Below are positions 9,458-18,833 of a stretch of 64,000 nt of DNA, piece after piece; position 1 is the stretch's first letter; each line of letters starts with the position of its first letter. A program made the translations under genes and the position numbers. The notes under the pieces were generated by a model that was not told the origin of the DNA, did no database searches, and saw only the letters and a list, made by a program, of their open reading frames with translations. Origin of the DNA: DATAVB01 sp036267955. Lineage in GTDB: Bacteria > Actinomycetota > Actinomycetes > Mycobacteriales > QHCD01. The DNA lies in NCBI GenBank assembly GCA_036267955.1, contig DATAVB010000136.1, positions 1 through 64,000 on the forward strand. Direction: 5' to 3'.

Positions 9458-11191
9458 CTAGCCGGCGGGGTTGTGTTGCTCGACCTTCGCTTCGCCTGCG
9501 GCCGGCTTTTCGGCAACCGGCGGCTGCACCACGGGCACCGCTGGCGCAGGCGGCGGCGTCGAATTCACCGCAGTCGGCTGCGCCGGTGCCGGTGAGTGCA
9601 TCGGATTCGCAGTCGGATGAGCCGGTGCCGGATATCTCGGTTGGTGCGATGTCAGCGTCACCGGGGCCTCGGTCATCGGATGCACGGTTGCCGGCTCGAT
9701 CGGCGCCGGCCCGTTGGCCGGCGGCGTGTTGGCCGGCGGCGGGTTGGCCGGCGGCGGGTTGGCCGGCGGCGTGTTGACCGGCGGCGGGTTGGATGCCGGC
9801 CTCCTGAGCGGCGCCGTCTCGGGGGTCGGCCCATTCAATCCGGCCGCCACCACGGGCAACGCAGGTCGGGACCGGGCGCCGTAGCCGGGCCCCTTGCCTG
9901 CCGGCACGAACGTCCGGACCGTGCCGAGCAGTCGCGCGTTCGCCGTCGCCAGCAGCTGTACGGCCTGCCGGATCTGCTCGCGAGGAGCGTGCCGGTGCCG
10001 GACCACGAGCACCGCACCGTCGGTCATCCGCGCCACTGCGGCGCCGTCCGCGACGGACAGCAGCGGCGGTACGTCGATCAGGACGAAGTCGTACCGCCCG
10101 CGCACCGACTCGACCAGCGACTCCATCGCCGACGAGCTCAACAAACCACCCGGATCCGCTACGGCCGCACCCGCCGCGAGCACGGTCAGGCGGCCGCGTT
10201 CGACCAGCGCGTCGTCGAGGTCAACCACACCGGAGAGCACATCGGACAGTCCGACCGCGCCGGTGATGCCCAGGTAGGCCGCGACCTTCGGCCGGTGCAG
10301 ATCGGCCTCGACCAGACAGACGCTCGCCTCCGACCCCGCCAGAATGGTGGCGAGATTCGCCACCGTCGTCGTCCGGCCCTCGTCCGGCAGGGTCGAGGTC
10401 ACCGCCACACATCGCGGCGGATTGTCCACATCGGACAGTCGCAGATTGGTGCGGATCGAGGAGAAGGCGCTGCGGTCGGCCAGTGCGCCGGGGCCGCGCT
10501 GATCGGCCTGCCGAACGAACGCCACGGCGCCGAGCGGCGCTGCGCCAGTTACCGCCTGCAGTTCCTCGGCGGTCGAGATGCGGGTGTCGAGCTGGTCCCG
10601 GACGACGGCGACAATGACGCCCAGCGCCGCGCCGACGAGCAGGCCGAGGGCGAGGTCGAGCGCGAGTCGGGGCGAGGCCGGCGACAGTGGCGCTTCGGCG
10701 GGTTTGACCGCGGTCACGTTGACCCGCGATTGGCCGGCGCCGACCGGCGTCTCCAGTTTTTCGATCTGGGTGCGCATCTGACCGGCAATCGCGTTGGCGA
10801 TGTCGGCGGCGGTGCTGGCGTTGCCGTCGGAAGCCGTCACCTCCAGCAGCGCCGTCGCCGCCGGGCTCTGCGCGCTCACCTTCTTGCGCAGGTCGGCGAC
10901 GGTGGTGTTCAGGTGCAGCAGGCTGATGACCGGGGTGAGCACCTGTGGGCTGGTGGCCAGCTCGGTGTAGGACTGCACGCGCTGCACGGTGAACTGCGAG
11001 CCCTGATAGATCGACGAACCGGTGGCGTCGGAGCCGTCCGAGGTGACCGTGACGAGCGAGGTGCTCTGCGCCTGGTAGCTCTTCGGGATCAGCGCGGTGA
11101 CCCCAGCGGCCACGGCGATGCCGAGAACGACGAGCGCCACGACCGTGCTCCAGCGCTTGCGCAGGATCCTCAGATAATCCAGCAAGGTCAT
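9458..11191 (-). CDS. Wzz-like chain-length regulator fused to BY-kinase-like ATPase
   Basis: 577 residues. An N-terminal Wzz domain ('LLDYLRILRKRW', first membrane helix about 17-35) runs to a second helix near 178-200 ('LALDLALGLLVGAALGVIVAVV'), followed by a CpsD/Wze-like cytoplasmic ATPase (about 235-430). Walker A reads 'LPDEGRTTT', with Arg in place of the usual Lys. Walker A' is 'CLVEADLHRP' and Walker B 'FVLIDVPP'. The C-terminal 130 residues are Pro/Ala-rich with 'NPPPAN/NTPPAN' repeats and lack the Tyr cluster that BY-kinases autophosphorylate. It probably sets EPS chain length and export; kinase activity is doubtful. It is divergent from the glycosyltransferase at 11269. Confidence 0.85.
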   Translation of the reverse strand: MTLLDYLRILRKRWSTVVALVVLGIAVAAGVTALIPKSYQAQSTSLVTVTSDGSDATGSSIYQGSQFTVQRVQSYTELATSPQVLTPVISLLHLNTTVADLRKKVSAQSPAATALLEVTASDGNASTAADIANAIAGQMRTQIEKLETPVGAGQSRVNVTAVKPAEAPLSPASPRLALDLALGLLVGAALGVIVAVVRDQLDTRISTAEELQAVTGAAPLGAVAFVRQADQRGPGALADRSAFSSIRTNLRLSDVDNPPRCVAVTSTLPDEGRTTTVANLATILAGSEASVCLVEADLHRPKVAAYLGITGAVGLSDVLSGVVDLDDALVERGRLTVLAAGAAVADPGGLLSSSAMESLVESVRGRYDFVLIDVPPLLSVADGAAVARMTDGAVLVVRHRHAPREQIRQAVQLLATANARLLGTVRTFVPAGKGPGYGARSRPALPVVAAGLNGPTPETAPLRRPASNPPPVNTPPANPPPANPPPANTPPANGPAPIEPATVHPMTEAPVTLTSHQPRYPAPAHPTANPMHSPAPAQPTAVNSTPPPAPAVPVVQPPVAEKPAAGEAKVEQHNPAG

Positions 11192-11268
11192 GTGATCTCT
11201 CCCGTCCCCGTACGCTGATCAGGCTCCGTGCGTGCGCCCCGGCGCAGATCGCTCTCGTTGGAGGAATG

Positions 11269-12399
11269 ATGGCAGCAACCGTTCTCATGGCGCACCCATC
11301 GCCGGATCTCTACGGATCCGACCGGGTGTTCCTCGAGTCCGTCGTTGCGCTGGCCGACGCCGGCTTCCAGGTGGTGGTCGTGTTGCCCGCAGACGGACCG
11401 CTGGTGCCGATCCTGCGCGAGCACGGCGCGCGGGTCGTCTTCGCGCTGACCCCCGTGCTGCGCAAGGCGGCGCTGCGGCCGCGCGGGTTCCTGCAGCTCG
11501 CCGGCACCGGCGCGCGCGCCGTCCGGCCGGCGGTGCGGCTGATTCGCGAGGTCCGTCCCGATCTCGTCTACGTCAACACCGTGACGCTGCCCGCCTGGGC
11601 GGTGCTGGCCCGGGCGCTGCGCAAACGGGTGCTGATCCACGTCCACGAGGCGGAGGACGGCGTGCCCGCTCCGATCCGCCTCGGCCTGGCCGCCCCGCTG
11701 CTCACCGCCGCAACCGTGGTGGTCAACAGCCGGGCCACCGAACGCTCGCTGCGCCGGACCCTGCCGGCCATCGGCCGCCGGCTGCGGCTCATCTATAACG
11801 GGGTTCCGGGTCCCCCCACGCCCTCGGTACGCCGGCCGGACCTGCCCGCGCGGGCCCGGCTGGTGCAGGTCGGCCGGGTGTCGCCGCGCAAGGGCACCGA
11901 CACCGCCGTCGACGCGGCCGCGATCCTGCAGCAACGCGACCGCGACATCGAGCTGCACATTGTCGGCTCGGTATTTCCCGGCTACGAATGGTTCGAGGAG
12001 GAATTGCGCGCGCGGGTCTCGATGCAGGGCTTGACCGACCGGGTGCGGTTCGACGGATTCCGGCCCGACGTCTGGTCCGCCTACGACGACGCCGACATTG
12101 CGCTGGTCCCGTCCCGCTCCGAGCCTTTCGGCAATACGGCGGTCGAGGCGCAACTGGCCGGCACTCCGGTCATCGTCAGTGACGTGCAGGGCCTCCCCGA
12201 GACCGTCGACAATGGACAGTACGGCGCGATCGTGCCGGCCGATGACCCGGCCGCGCTGGCCGACGCGATCGAGGCCGCGCTCGACGACTGGCCGGCGGCG
12301 GTGAAGCGGGCCGACGCGGCGCGGGAAGTCGCGATCGAACGCTTCTCGCCGGAGCGTTACCGGGCGCAGATCGTCAGTGCGGTCACCGGCGCGCTCTGA
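11269..12399 (+). CDS. GT4-family glycosyltransferase
   Basis: 376 residues with a GT-B fold. The N-terminal domain opens 'ATVLMAHPSPDLYGSDRVFLESV'; the C-terminal domain has 'VGRVSPRKGTDTAVDAA' and the nucleotide-sugar-binding E-X7-E region 'SRSEPFGNTAVEAQLAGTPV'. It would transfer a sugar to the lipid-linked EPS unit in the cytoplasm. Two ATGs occur in tandem (11266, 11269). The second is chosen because GGAGG at 11260-11264 is almost touching the first. The stop is 8 bp from the convergent CDP-alcohol phosphotransferase. Confidence 0.87.
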   Translation: MAATVLMAHPSPDLYGSDRVFLESVVALADAGFQVVVVLPADGPLVPILREHGARVVFALTPVLRKAALRPRGFLQLAGTGARAVRPAVRLIREVRPDLVYVNTVTLPAWAVLARALRKRVLIHVHEAEDGVPAPIRLGLAAPLLTAATVVVNSRATERSLRRTLPAIGRRLRLIYNGVPGPPTPSVRRPDLPARARLVQVGRVSPRKGTDTAVDAAAILQQRDRDIELHIVGSVFPGYEWFEEELRARVSMQGLTDRVRFDGFRPDVWSAYDDADIALVPSRSEPFGNTAVEAQLAGTPVIVSDVQGLPETVDNGQYGAIVPADDPAALADAIEAALDDWPAAVKRADAAREVAIERFSPERYRAQIVSAVTGAL

Positions 12400-12407
12400 C
12401 TGCTCCG

Positions 12408-13211
12408 TCATGATGCCTCCGACGCCGCCAGCACCGTTGCGTCCCGGCCCGGCTCGGCGACCGCGCCGTCCAACGAACGCAATTCGCGATACCAACGGAC
12501 CAGGGCGGCGAGCAGATACAGCGCCTGCAGTGCGAAAAGCGCCGCGTACAGCCACAGGAAGGCATTTCTGAGCGGCAGGGTCAGGAACAACAGGCAGAAG
12601 ATGCCATAGTCATTCGGCAGCAGCGCCAGCGATTTCGCCAGACCGTCGCGGGCCCGGTCCGGGCGGGCGACCGGCGTCGGCCCGGCCCGCCGTTTCGGCC
12701 GCAACTGGTCGGTCAGCACGATGCCGAAGAAGAAGGTCGACGCGACCACCTCGAACGCCAACGGCAGCAGCAGCACGGCATGGTGGCGCAGGTCGAAGAA
12801 CCGGTAGAACGAAATCAACACGACCAGATGGATCGCGGCGATCTTGGCGCAGTCGATGATGTGGTCGAGCCATTCGCCGGCCCGGGATCCGCCGCCGCGC
12901 AGCCGGGCCAGCTGCCCGTCGGCCGAGTCGAAGGCGTATCCGGCGACCAGGGCGAACGTCACCAGCACGGCCAGCGGCCAGGACGGCCGGAATACCGCGA
13001 TCGCGGCGATCCCCAGATAGGTGAAGGCCGCGCTGATGACGGTGACCTGATTTGGCGTCCAGCCGCGCACGAAGGAGAAAGCCGCGAGATAACGGCCGAT
13101 CCGGCGGTTGATGAAACGCGAATAACCCGGTGCTCCGGCCGACGCCTTCTGCGCCCCGGCGAGATCGCGGACCGCGCCGGAGAAGCCGGAGACTGTCACC
13201 CCGGAAGTCAT
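12408..13211 (-). CDS. CDP-alcohol phosphatidyltransferase family protein
   Basis: 267 residues, several membrane helices. The family signature DGxxARx8Gx3Dx3D is complete: 'DGQLARLRGGGSRAGEWLD' followed by 'HIID' (about residues 83-105). The family moves a phospho-alcohol from a CDP-alcohol to an acceptor hydroxyl. The start ATG 13211 overlaps the upstream glycosyltransferase stop by 4 bp (ATGA), so the two are translationally coupled. With the TagD-like cytidylyltransferase at 19583-20020 in the same gene run, it could use a CDP-polyol to decorate an EPS or a lipid. A pure phospholipid role is the alternative. Confidence 0.85.
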   Translation of the reverse strand: MTSGVTVSGFSGAVRDLAGAQKASAGAPGYSRFINRRIGRYLAAFSFVRGWTPNQVTVISAAFTYLGIAAIAVFRPSWPLAVLVTFALVAGYAFDSADGQLARLRGGGSRAGEWLDHIIDCAKIAAIHLVVLISFYRFFDLRHHAVLLLPLAFEVVASTFFFGIVLTDQLRPKRRAGPTPVARPDRARDGLAKSLALLPNDYGIFCLLFLTLPLRNAFLWLYAALFALQALYLLAALVRWYRELRSLDGAVAEPGRDATVLAASEAS

Positions 13212-14323
13212 GGCCGGGTCCGCGACTTGCCGGCCAGCCGCCGGCACAGGTCCTCATAGCCGTCCGTCACGTGGTCCCAGCGGTAACGGGTCCGGGCCCG
13301 CTCCTGCAGGCGCCTTCCGCGCTCGACCGCGGCGGCCGGGTCGGCCTCGGCCCGGTTGAGGACGCCGGCCAACGAGGCGGCGTCGGTGAAGTAGCGACCG
13401 TGGTCGCCCAACACCTCCCGGTTGAACGAGACGTCGTACGCCGACACCGCCGTCGCGGCGCCCATTGCCCGCAGCAGCGAGGGGTTCGTCCCACCCACCG
13501 AGTGTCCGTGCACGTAGGTCAGTGCGTGCGCATAGAGCTGATCGAGGTCGTCCTGATTCCACACCGAACCGATGAGGCGGATCTCGTCGTCCCGGCCGGC
13601 GAGCTCCCGGACCAGGGAGGTGTAGCGGTCGGCGTATGGCGCCGAACCGACGACCAGCAGTGGGCATTGCGCGTCACTGGCCAGATAACCGGCCACCGCG
13701 AGGTCGACGTGATTCTCCGGCTCGAAACGCGCCACGGCAAGGTGGAATTTCCGGGAGGCGACGCCGATCGAATCGAGATAATCGGTGCCGAGCCCGGTCA
13801 GAATCGGCGCCCCATAGGCGATCAGATTGGTTTTCGCGCCGAATTTCTCCAGGTAGTAGTCGGCGATCGCCGGTGCGTCGGCGATCAACGCGTCCGACCA
13901 TTTCACGGCAAGCCGCTCGGCGAGCAAATAATAGCGGCGACCGGCGCCGGCCCATTTGGCCCGTTTCCATTCCAGCCCGTCGACGTGCGTGGCCACCGGG
14001 ATGCCGCGGGCCCGCAGCAGTGGGAGGAATGGCGCATTGGCGGCGTTGAAGACGATGGCGGCGTCCGGGCGGCGGTGCGTCATTGCGTGCACGGTCGACA
14101 ATCCGGTGTGCGACAGGGTTTCCACGGCCTTGCTGTGCACCGCGGACAGATGCACCAGGTGCATTCCGAGGTGCTCGGTCGGCGCGTCGGGTCCGCCGTC
14201 CCGGCAGTAGACGGTGACGTCATGACCGCGCTCGACCAGGCGCTGGCCGATCTCCTCGACGGCGGTCTCGAATCCGCCGTACCGCGCCGGCACGCCCCGC
14301 GTACCCATGAGAGCGATACGCAT
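13208..14323 (-). CDS. DUF1972-type GT-B glycosyltransferase
   Basis: 371 residues from ATG 14323. 'MRIALMGTRGVPARYGGFET' is the signature opening of DUF1972 rhamnosyl/glycosyl transferases, which supports this start over the GTG at 14386. The C-terminal half holds a GT4-like domain with 'VGGTNPSLLRAMGAATAVSA' near the nucleotide-sugar site. It likely adds a sugar to the growing EPS unit. It is coupled to the CDP-alcohol phosphotransferase (4-bp overlap) and lies 135 bp after the second propeller gene on the same strand. Confidence 0.87.
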   Translation of the reverse strand: MRIALMGTRGVPARYGGFETAVEEIGQRLVERGHDVTVYCRDGGPDAPTEHLGMHLVHLSAVHSKAVETLSHTGLSTVHAMTHRRPDAAIVFNAANAPFLPLLRARGIPVATHVDGLEWKRAKWAGAGRRYYLLAERLAVKWSDALIADAPAIADYYLEKFGAKTNLIAYGAPILTGLGTDYLDSIGVASRKFHLAVARFEPENHVDLAVAGYLASDAQCPLLVVGSAPYADRYTSLVRELAGRDDEIRLIGSVWNQDDLDQLYAHALTYVHGHSVGGTNPSLLRAMGAATAVSAYDVSFNREVLGDHGRYFTDAASLAGVLNRAEADPAAAVERGRRLQERARTRYRWDHVTDGYEDLCRRLAGKSRTRP

Positions 14324-14458
14324 GGTGCCGAGCCGGTCACCACCTGCTGAATAGACCTTCGGACGGGCCTCGCCGATGATGGTCACAGGGCAGCGCCCTC
14401 AAACACGGTCATTGGGCTCCGCCCTTCATGCGCCCCCGGCGCCGGGTCTGGCGAGGGC

Positions 14459-17400
14459 TCATTTCCCGCCACCGGCGAGCCAATGAGCCTTGATCTGGGC
14501 CGCGGTCAGCTGTGCTGGATAAATCGCGACCTCATCCACCGCGCCGTGGAAGTAATTACTGGCCGTGCCACCCCAGGTGCCATCGCCACCGAGCCGCCAA
14601 TAACCGGAATAGGCCTTGGCCGTCGTCACCGTGTTGGATCCGACCAGCTTGTTGTCGACATAGATCCGCATTCCGCCGGACCCCAGCGTTGTCACCAGGT
14701 AATGCCACTTGTCGTCATTGTACTTGTTACTGGTCAGCAGCACGTTCTGTTTCGTTGTGTACACCCCGAACTGCAGTTGACCAGTTTTCAGCATCACGAC
14801 CTGCCGGTCGTGGCTGGGCGAGGAGCCCGTCTTCGAGCTGCCGAAATCGAGGATCGAGCCGCCGCGGGTGGTGATCGCCTTGAACCAGACCTCCGCGGAG
14901 TACGCCGTCGGACCGGTCACCTTGGTGTTGTCGTACGCCCCGCCGCTGGTGCCGTTCAGCGCCACCGACGAGCCGAGGCCGGGCACCGCCGCGGGCTGCC
15001 CGTAGGTCACGCCGCCGGTGAAGGTGCCGTTGCGGTTGTTCGCCGTCGCGTCCGCCGCGGTCGGGCCGGCGGTGTCGTCCAGCCGCCAGAAGAGGCTCGG
15101 CGCATTAGCGGTGACGCTCTTGCCGTAGGTGTCGGCCACGGTCGGCTTGGTCCGGCCGCTGTTCACGTAATTCCCGACGACCTGGCTGATCGTCAGCGCC
15201 TTGGGATAAACCGCGACGTCATCTATGGTGCCGGCGAGATAGTCGCTGCTCGGCCGGGCCGGCCAGCCACCGAGATTGTCCCCGCCGAGCCGCCAGTATC
15301 CGGAGTAGACCTTCGCCGTCGTGGTGGCCGCGGAATGCCCGACGACGACGCCGTCGACGTACAGGTTCATTCCGGTGCTGCCCAGCGTCGCGACCAGGTG
15401 GTGCCACTGCCCGTCGTTATAGGACGCTGCACTGTGGACGGTGTCGTGCCCGCCGTTGTAGACGCCGAAATACACGTGCCCGGCGCTGTCCAGATAGACG
15501 CTGCGGTCGTTGCTGCCGGAGGACCCGGTTTTCGCCGAGCCGAAACCGATGACCTTTCCGCCTTCTGTCGACGTGGTCTTGATCCAGGCCTCGGTGGAAA
15601 ACGTGGTCGGCGCGGACACCGCGGTCGCGGTGCCGGCGGTCCCGTTGGCGGTGCCGTCGAAGGTCGACGCCGCATCGGTGTCCCCGCTGATCGCGCCGGC
15701 CGCGCCACGGGTGACCCCACTGCCGACGGTCAGGTCGTTGACGCCCGCGTAGTCGTACGAGGTCGCGTTTCCGGTCGCCTCACCGAGCCGCCAGTAGTTC
15801 GACGGTCCGGCGGCCACCACACCGTCGGTGTACGGGCTGCTGGCGCTGACCGTCACGGCCGCCGATTTCGGGCTGGTGATGGTGTTGCCGTACGGATCGG
15901 TGACCCGGACCTTGTAGGTGTGCTGCGATCCGGTGTCCAATCCCTTGTCGGTGAACTGGATCGTCGGGATATTCCAGAATTCCGAATTGACCTTCGTGGT
16001 GTAGATCGGAGTCGTGTCGGCGTCCCGGAACAGGTCGTACGTGAGACCCGCGTTGTCCTTGTCCCACAGGCCTTTCCAGGTGACCCGGACACTGCCGGAC
16101 TGGATCGACGTCGGGACCGGGATCAGGTTGGCGTTGTACTGCTGCTGCGGCCCCTCCTTGTTGGGGGCGAGATCCTTGGTCTCGAATCGCACCAGACCCT
16201 GCTGGGCGGCACCGTTGATCTGGGTGAATTCGCCGCCCAGCACGACATACTTCGATGTGCTCGACACCGTCCAGGCGCCCTGGTTCTGACCGGTGAAGGT
16301 GCCGGCGTTGATCAGCGGATACCAGTGCAGCAGCGACGGAATCGGCTGGTGCGAGTACGCGCTGTTGGTGCCCGGCGGGGTCTGGTCGGTGCCGGTCGCG
16401 TAGGTGGTTTCGGCCAGGCCGCGGTGGTACGTGGCCGGGCTGGTGTCGGGGAATGCGTTCAGCGACGAGCAGTCGTGCGCGTGGCCGACGAAATAGAGCG
16501 CCTGGCCCTGCGTGGCCACGCCGTAGGTCGCGCCGTAGCAGTTGTCCAGCCAGATCAGGTTTCCGGTGGCGAAACTGGCGGCGAACCGGCCGTCGTACCA
16601 GTGGCTGCCCTCGCCGTCCGCGCCGCCGTACACGGTCGAACCCACCAGGATCAGGCTGGTGACCCACGACCGGTTGGTGCCCACCTTGCCGGGGATCGGG
16701 TTGCTGCTCCAGGGCACGGTGGCGCCAGTGGTGCCGTTGACCGCGCCGATTCCCACGTGCCGCTTGCCATCCAGCGACTGGAACCGGCCGCCGATGATGA
16801 TCCGGCTGTCGTCCGGAGCGGCGACGAGCGCCTCGACCTGGTCGTCATCCGCGGTGGCGCGCCAGTGCGTGAGGTCGCCGTTCGAGCGCCGCAGCTGGGC
16901 CAGCCGCGGCCGCGAGTTGCCGCCGACCTTCCCGAAGACCCCGCCGGCGTAGACCATGTTCGCGGTGACGTCGACCGCCCGCACCTGCGCCGAAATCGAC
17001 GGGGCGAAATTCGGGTCGAGCGCGCCATTCGCCGTTGTGAAAGCGGCAATGTGCTCCCGCGCGGTATTGCCGACCGTGGTGAAATCGCCGCCGACATAGA
17101 TCTCCGAGCCGTCCGGGGATGCCTTGATGGCCAAGGCCTGCGCGTTCAATACCGGCGCGAACGGCAGCAACGCCCCGGTCGTCAGGCTGAACGACAGGAT
17201 GTTGGAGCGGGCCACCTCAGATGGGTCGCCGGCCGGCTTTCCGGCCGGTCGGGCCTCGGTGAAACTGCCCACCGCATAGACGGTGTTGCCGACGATGGCG
17301 GTCTTCCAGATCACGCCGTTCACCTGCGGCGCCGGCAATTGGTCGGCGCTCACCGTCGCCGGTGTCCCCGATGGAGGTGACGTGTCGCCGTCGGCCGGCC

Positions 17401-17491
17401 CGGGTGCGACCAGCACCGCCGCCCCGACCAGTCCGACCGCCGCCGCGAGGGCTCCGTAAGCCCACCGACGCAACACGTGCTGTGCCTTCAT
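14459..17491 (-). CDS. Secreted beta-propeller protein with two LamG domains
   Basis: 1010 residues from ATG 17491, chosen because it leads straight into a Sec signal ('LRRWAYGALAAAVGLVGAAV'). Residues about 35-500 form the same propeller plus Fn3-like unit as the product of 4036-6945: both carry 'TPATVSAD', 'SPDGS-IYVGGDFTTV', 'AHDC/AHNC', 'VVLGGEF' and 'APNK-GP'. Instead of PKD domains it ends in two concanavalin/LamG-like domains (about 555-775 and 790-1005), each with 'WH-LV-TLGS-GM-(I/L)YVD' and 'YSGYWRLGGD'. These fold types bind glycans. It is probably secreted and held at the surface through the EPS. It starts 46 bp after the flippase stop. Confidence 0.85.
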   Translation of the reverse strand: MKAQHVLRRWAYGALAAAVGLVGAAVLVAPGPADGDTSPPSGTPATVSADQLPAPQVNGVIWKTAIVGNTVYAVGSFTEARPAGKPAGDPSEVARSNILSFSLTTGALLPFAPVLNAQALAIKASPDGSEIYVGGDFTTVGNTAREHIAAFTTANGALDPNFAPSISAQVRAVDVTANMVYAGGVFGKVGGNSRPRLAQLRRSNGDLTHWRATADDDQVEALVAAPDDSRIIIGGRFQSLDGKRHVGIGAVNGTTGATVPWSSNPIPGKVGTNRSWVTSLILVGSTVYGGADGEGSHWYDGRFAASFATGNLIWLDNCYGATYGVATQGQALYFVGHAHDCSSLNAFPDTSPATYHRGLAETTYATGTDQTPPGTNSAYSHQPIPSLLHWYPLINAGTFTGQNQGAWTVSSTSKYVVLGGEFTQINGAAQQGLVRFETKDLAPNKEGPQQQYNANLIPVPTSIQSGSVRVTWKGLWDKDNAGLTYDLFRDADTTPIYTTKVNSEFWNIPTIQFTDKGLDTGSQHTYKVRVTDPYGNTITSPKSAAVTVSASSPYTDGVVAAGPSNYWRLGEATGNATSYDYAGVNDLTVGSGVTRGAAGAISGDTDAASTFDGTANGTAGTATAVSAPTTFSTEAWIKTTSTEGGKVIGFGSAKTGSSGSNDRSVYLDSAGHVYFGVYNGGHDTVHSAASYNDGQWHHLVATLGSTGMNLYVDGVVVGHSAATTTAKVYSGYWRLGGDNLGGWPARPSSDYLAGTIDDVAVYPKALTISQVVGNYVNSGRTKPTVADTYGKSVTANAPSLFWRLDDTAGPTAADATANNRNGTFTGGVTYGQPAAVPGLGSSVALNGTSGGAYDNTKVTGPTAYSAEVWFKAITTRGGSILDFGSSKTGSSPSHDRQVVMLKTGQLQFGVYTTKQNVLLTSNKYNDDKWHYLVTTLGSGGMRIYVDNKLVGSNTVTTAKAYSGYWRLGGDGTWGGTASNYFHGAVDEVAIYPAQLTAAQIKAHWLAGGGK

Positions 17492-17537
17492 CTGCGCTCC
17501 AAGGGACCGATGTGATTCGCCATAATCTGATTCGCCG

Positions 17538-18833
17538 TCATGTGCGCACCGCCTGAACGTGGCGGGCGGCACGTTGAACAACCTTCTGCTCGCGGGCCAG
17601 CGGGGCCAGCACCAGCTGGCGCACCAGGCCACCGCCGAGGAAGGAACCGGCGGCCAGCGCCAACGGCACCCACGATGCGGACAGGTGCAGCCAGAACAGC
17701 ACGGCGAGCGCCGCGGCCAGCGACAGCGCCGAATCCAGCAGCCGCAGGCCGAGCACCCGGGCCTGCCGGCCGCGGACCGCGGCGAGGCCGCCGTACGGCG
17801 TGACGGTGGCGGTCGAGGCCGCGTAGACCGTCCAGCCGAATACCGCCAGCGCGTTGATGTGGAAGCTGTGTCCGGTCACGATCGGCCCGAGCAGTGGTGT
17901 GAGCGCGGTCGCGGCCGCCCCGAGAACGAGTGCCGTGACCAGCAGCCCGGCGGCGGCCCGGTCGGCCTTGCGCAAGGCCCACCGCACCGGGCGTTCCCGA
18001 CTCGCCACGTACATCGGGAGCAGGAAGGCGGCCACCCCGTTGACGACCAGCAGGGCCGGCGCGACGTAGATCCGGGCCGCCTCGAGCTGGCCGTACGCGG
18101 CGGTGCTGACCACCACGGTGACCACGATCCGGGCCCCGGTCAGCATCGAGGGACGGACCGCCTGCTGCGCCCCGCGCCACCGACCGAACCGGGCCACCTC
18201 GGCCATCGCCGCCGGCCGCAACGCGGCGAGCCGACGCTCGACCGATGGGAGCTGGGCCGCCGCGGCGACGCCGCCGGCCAGCTGTCCGACGAGCAGCGCA
18301 AGCATGAAGTCCGACAGCCCGAGCGGACCGGGGCGCGCCGCCTCGACGGCCAGCACCACCAGCGACGCGACCAAGGCGACGGTGTCGAGAACGGGCAGCG
18401 CCCAGAACCGCATTGACGCCATCAACAGCCGGCGCAGGCTGTCCTCCACGATGAACGCCGTTGTCGCCAGGCCGAAAAACACCGCGGTCCAACCGTGCAC
18501 CAGACCGGTCGCCACGGACGCCACCGCGGCGATACCGCCACCGGCGACCGACAGCAGCGCACACCAGTTCTGCAACGCGGCCCGGATCGGCGCGTTCGCC
18601 CGATCCAGCACGGTCAGCGAATCACCGACGAAACCGCTCACCACCGCCGTACCGAGCACGATTCCGCCGTACAGCAGGGCAAAGACGCCGAGTCCACTGG
18701 CGCCCAGAATCCGGGCGGCCAATGCCTGCAGCACGAAACTGGCCAATGCCTGGGAAAGCTGGCCCGACACCGCACCCGCCATCCGCAGCCGTCCACGTCG
18801 GGACGGCTGCGCCGGCGCGCGGTGCCGGCTCAC
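17538..18833 (-). CDS. Polysaccharide flippase-like membrane protein (Wzx/MOP type)
   Basis: 431 residues with about 12 hydrophobic segments and a basic N-terminus; the pattern is that of MOP-superfamily polysaccharide exporters ('MAGAVSGQLSQALASFVLQ', 'LGASGLGVFALLYGGIVLG'). It would flip the undecaprenyl-linked EPS unit to the outer leaflet. Its start overlaps the lipoprotein stop by 4 bp (18830-18833), so it is coupled to that gene. The window has no other flippase candidate. Confidence 0.82.
   Translation of the reverse strand: MSRHRAPAQPSRRGRLRMAGAVSGQLSQALASFVLQALAARILGASGLGVFALLYGGIVLGTAVVSGFVGDSLTVLDRANAPIRAALQNWCALLSVAGGGIAAVASVATGLVHGWTAVFFGLATTAFIVEDSLRRLLMASMRFWALPVLDTVALVASLVVLAVEAARPGPLGLSDFMLALLVGQLAGGVAAAAQLPSVERRLAALRPAAMAEVARFGRWRGAQQAVRPSMLTGARIVVTVVVSTAAYGQLEAARIYVAPALLVVNGVAAFLLPMYVASRERPVRWALRKADRAAAGLLVTALVLGAAATALTPLLGPIVTGHSFHINALAVFGWTVYAASTATVTPYGGLAAVRGRQARVLGLRLLDSALSLAAALAVLFWLHLSASWVPLALAAGSFLGGGLVRQLVLAPLAREQKVVQRAARHVQAVRT

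Noticed and set aside
14483..17380. 965-codon open frame opposite the LamG propeller gene
   Set aside because: Arg/Gly/Val-rich shadow with no signal peptide or motif; the minus-strand protein has clear domains. The 833-codon frame at 4054-6555 is rejected for the same reason.
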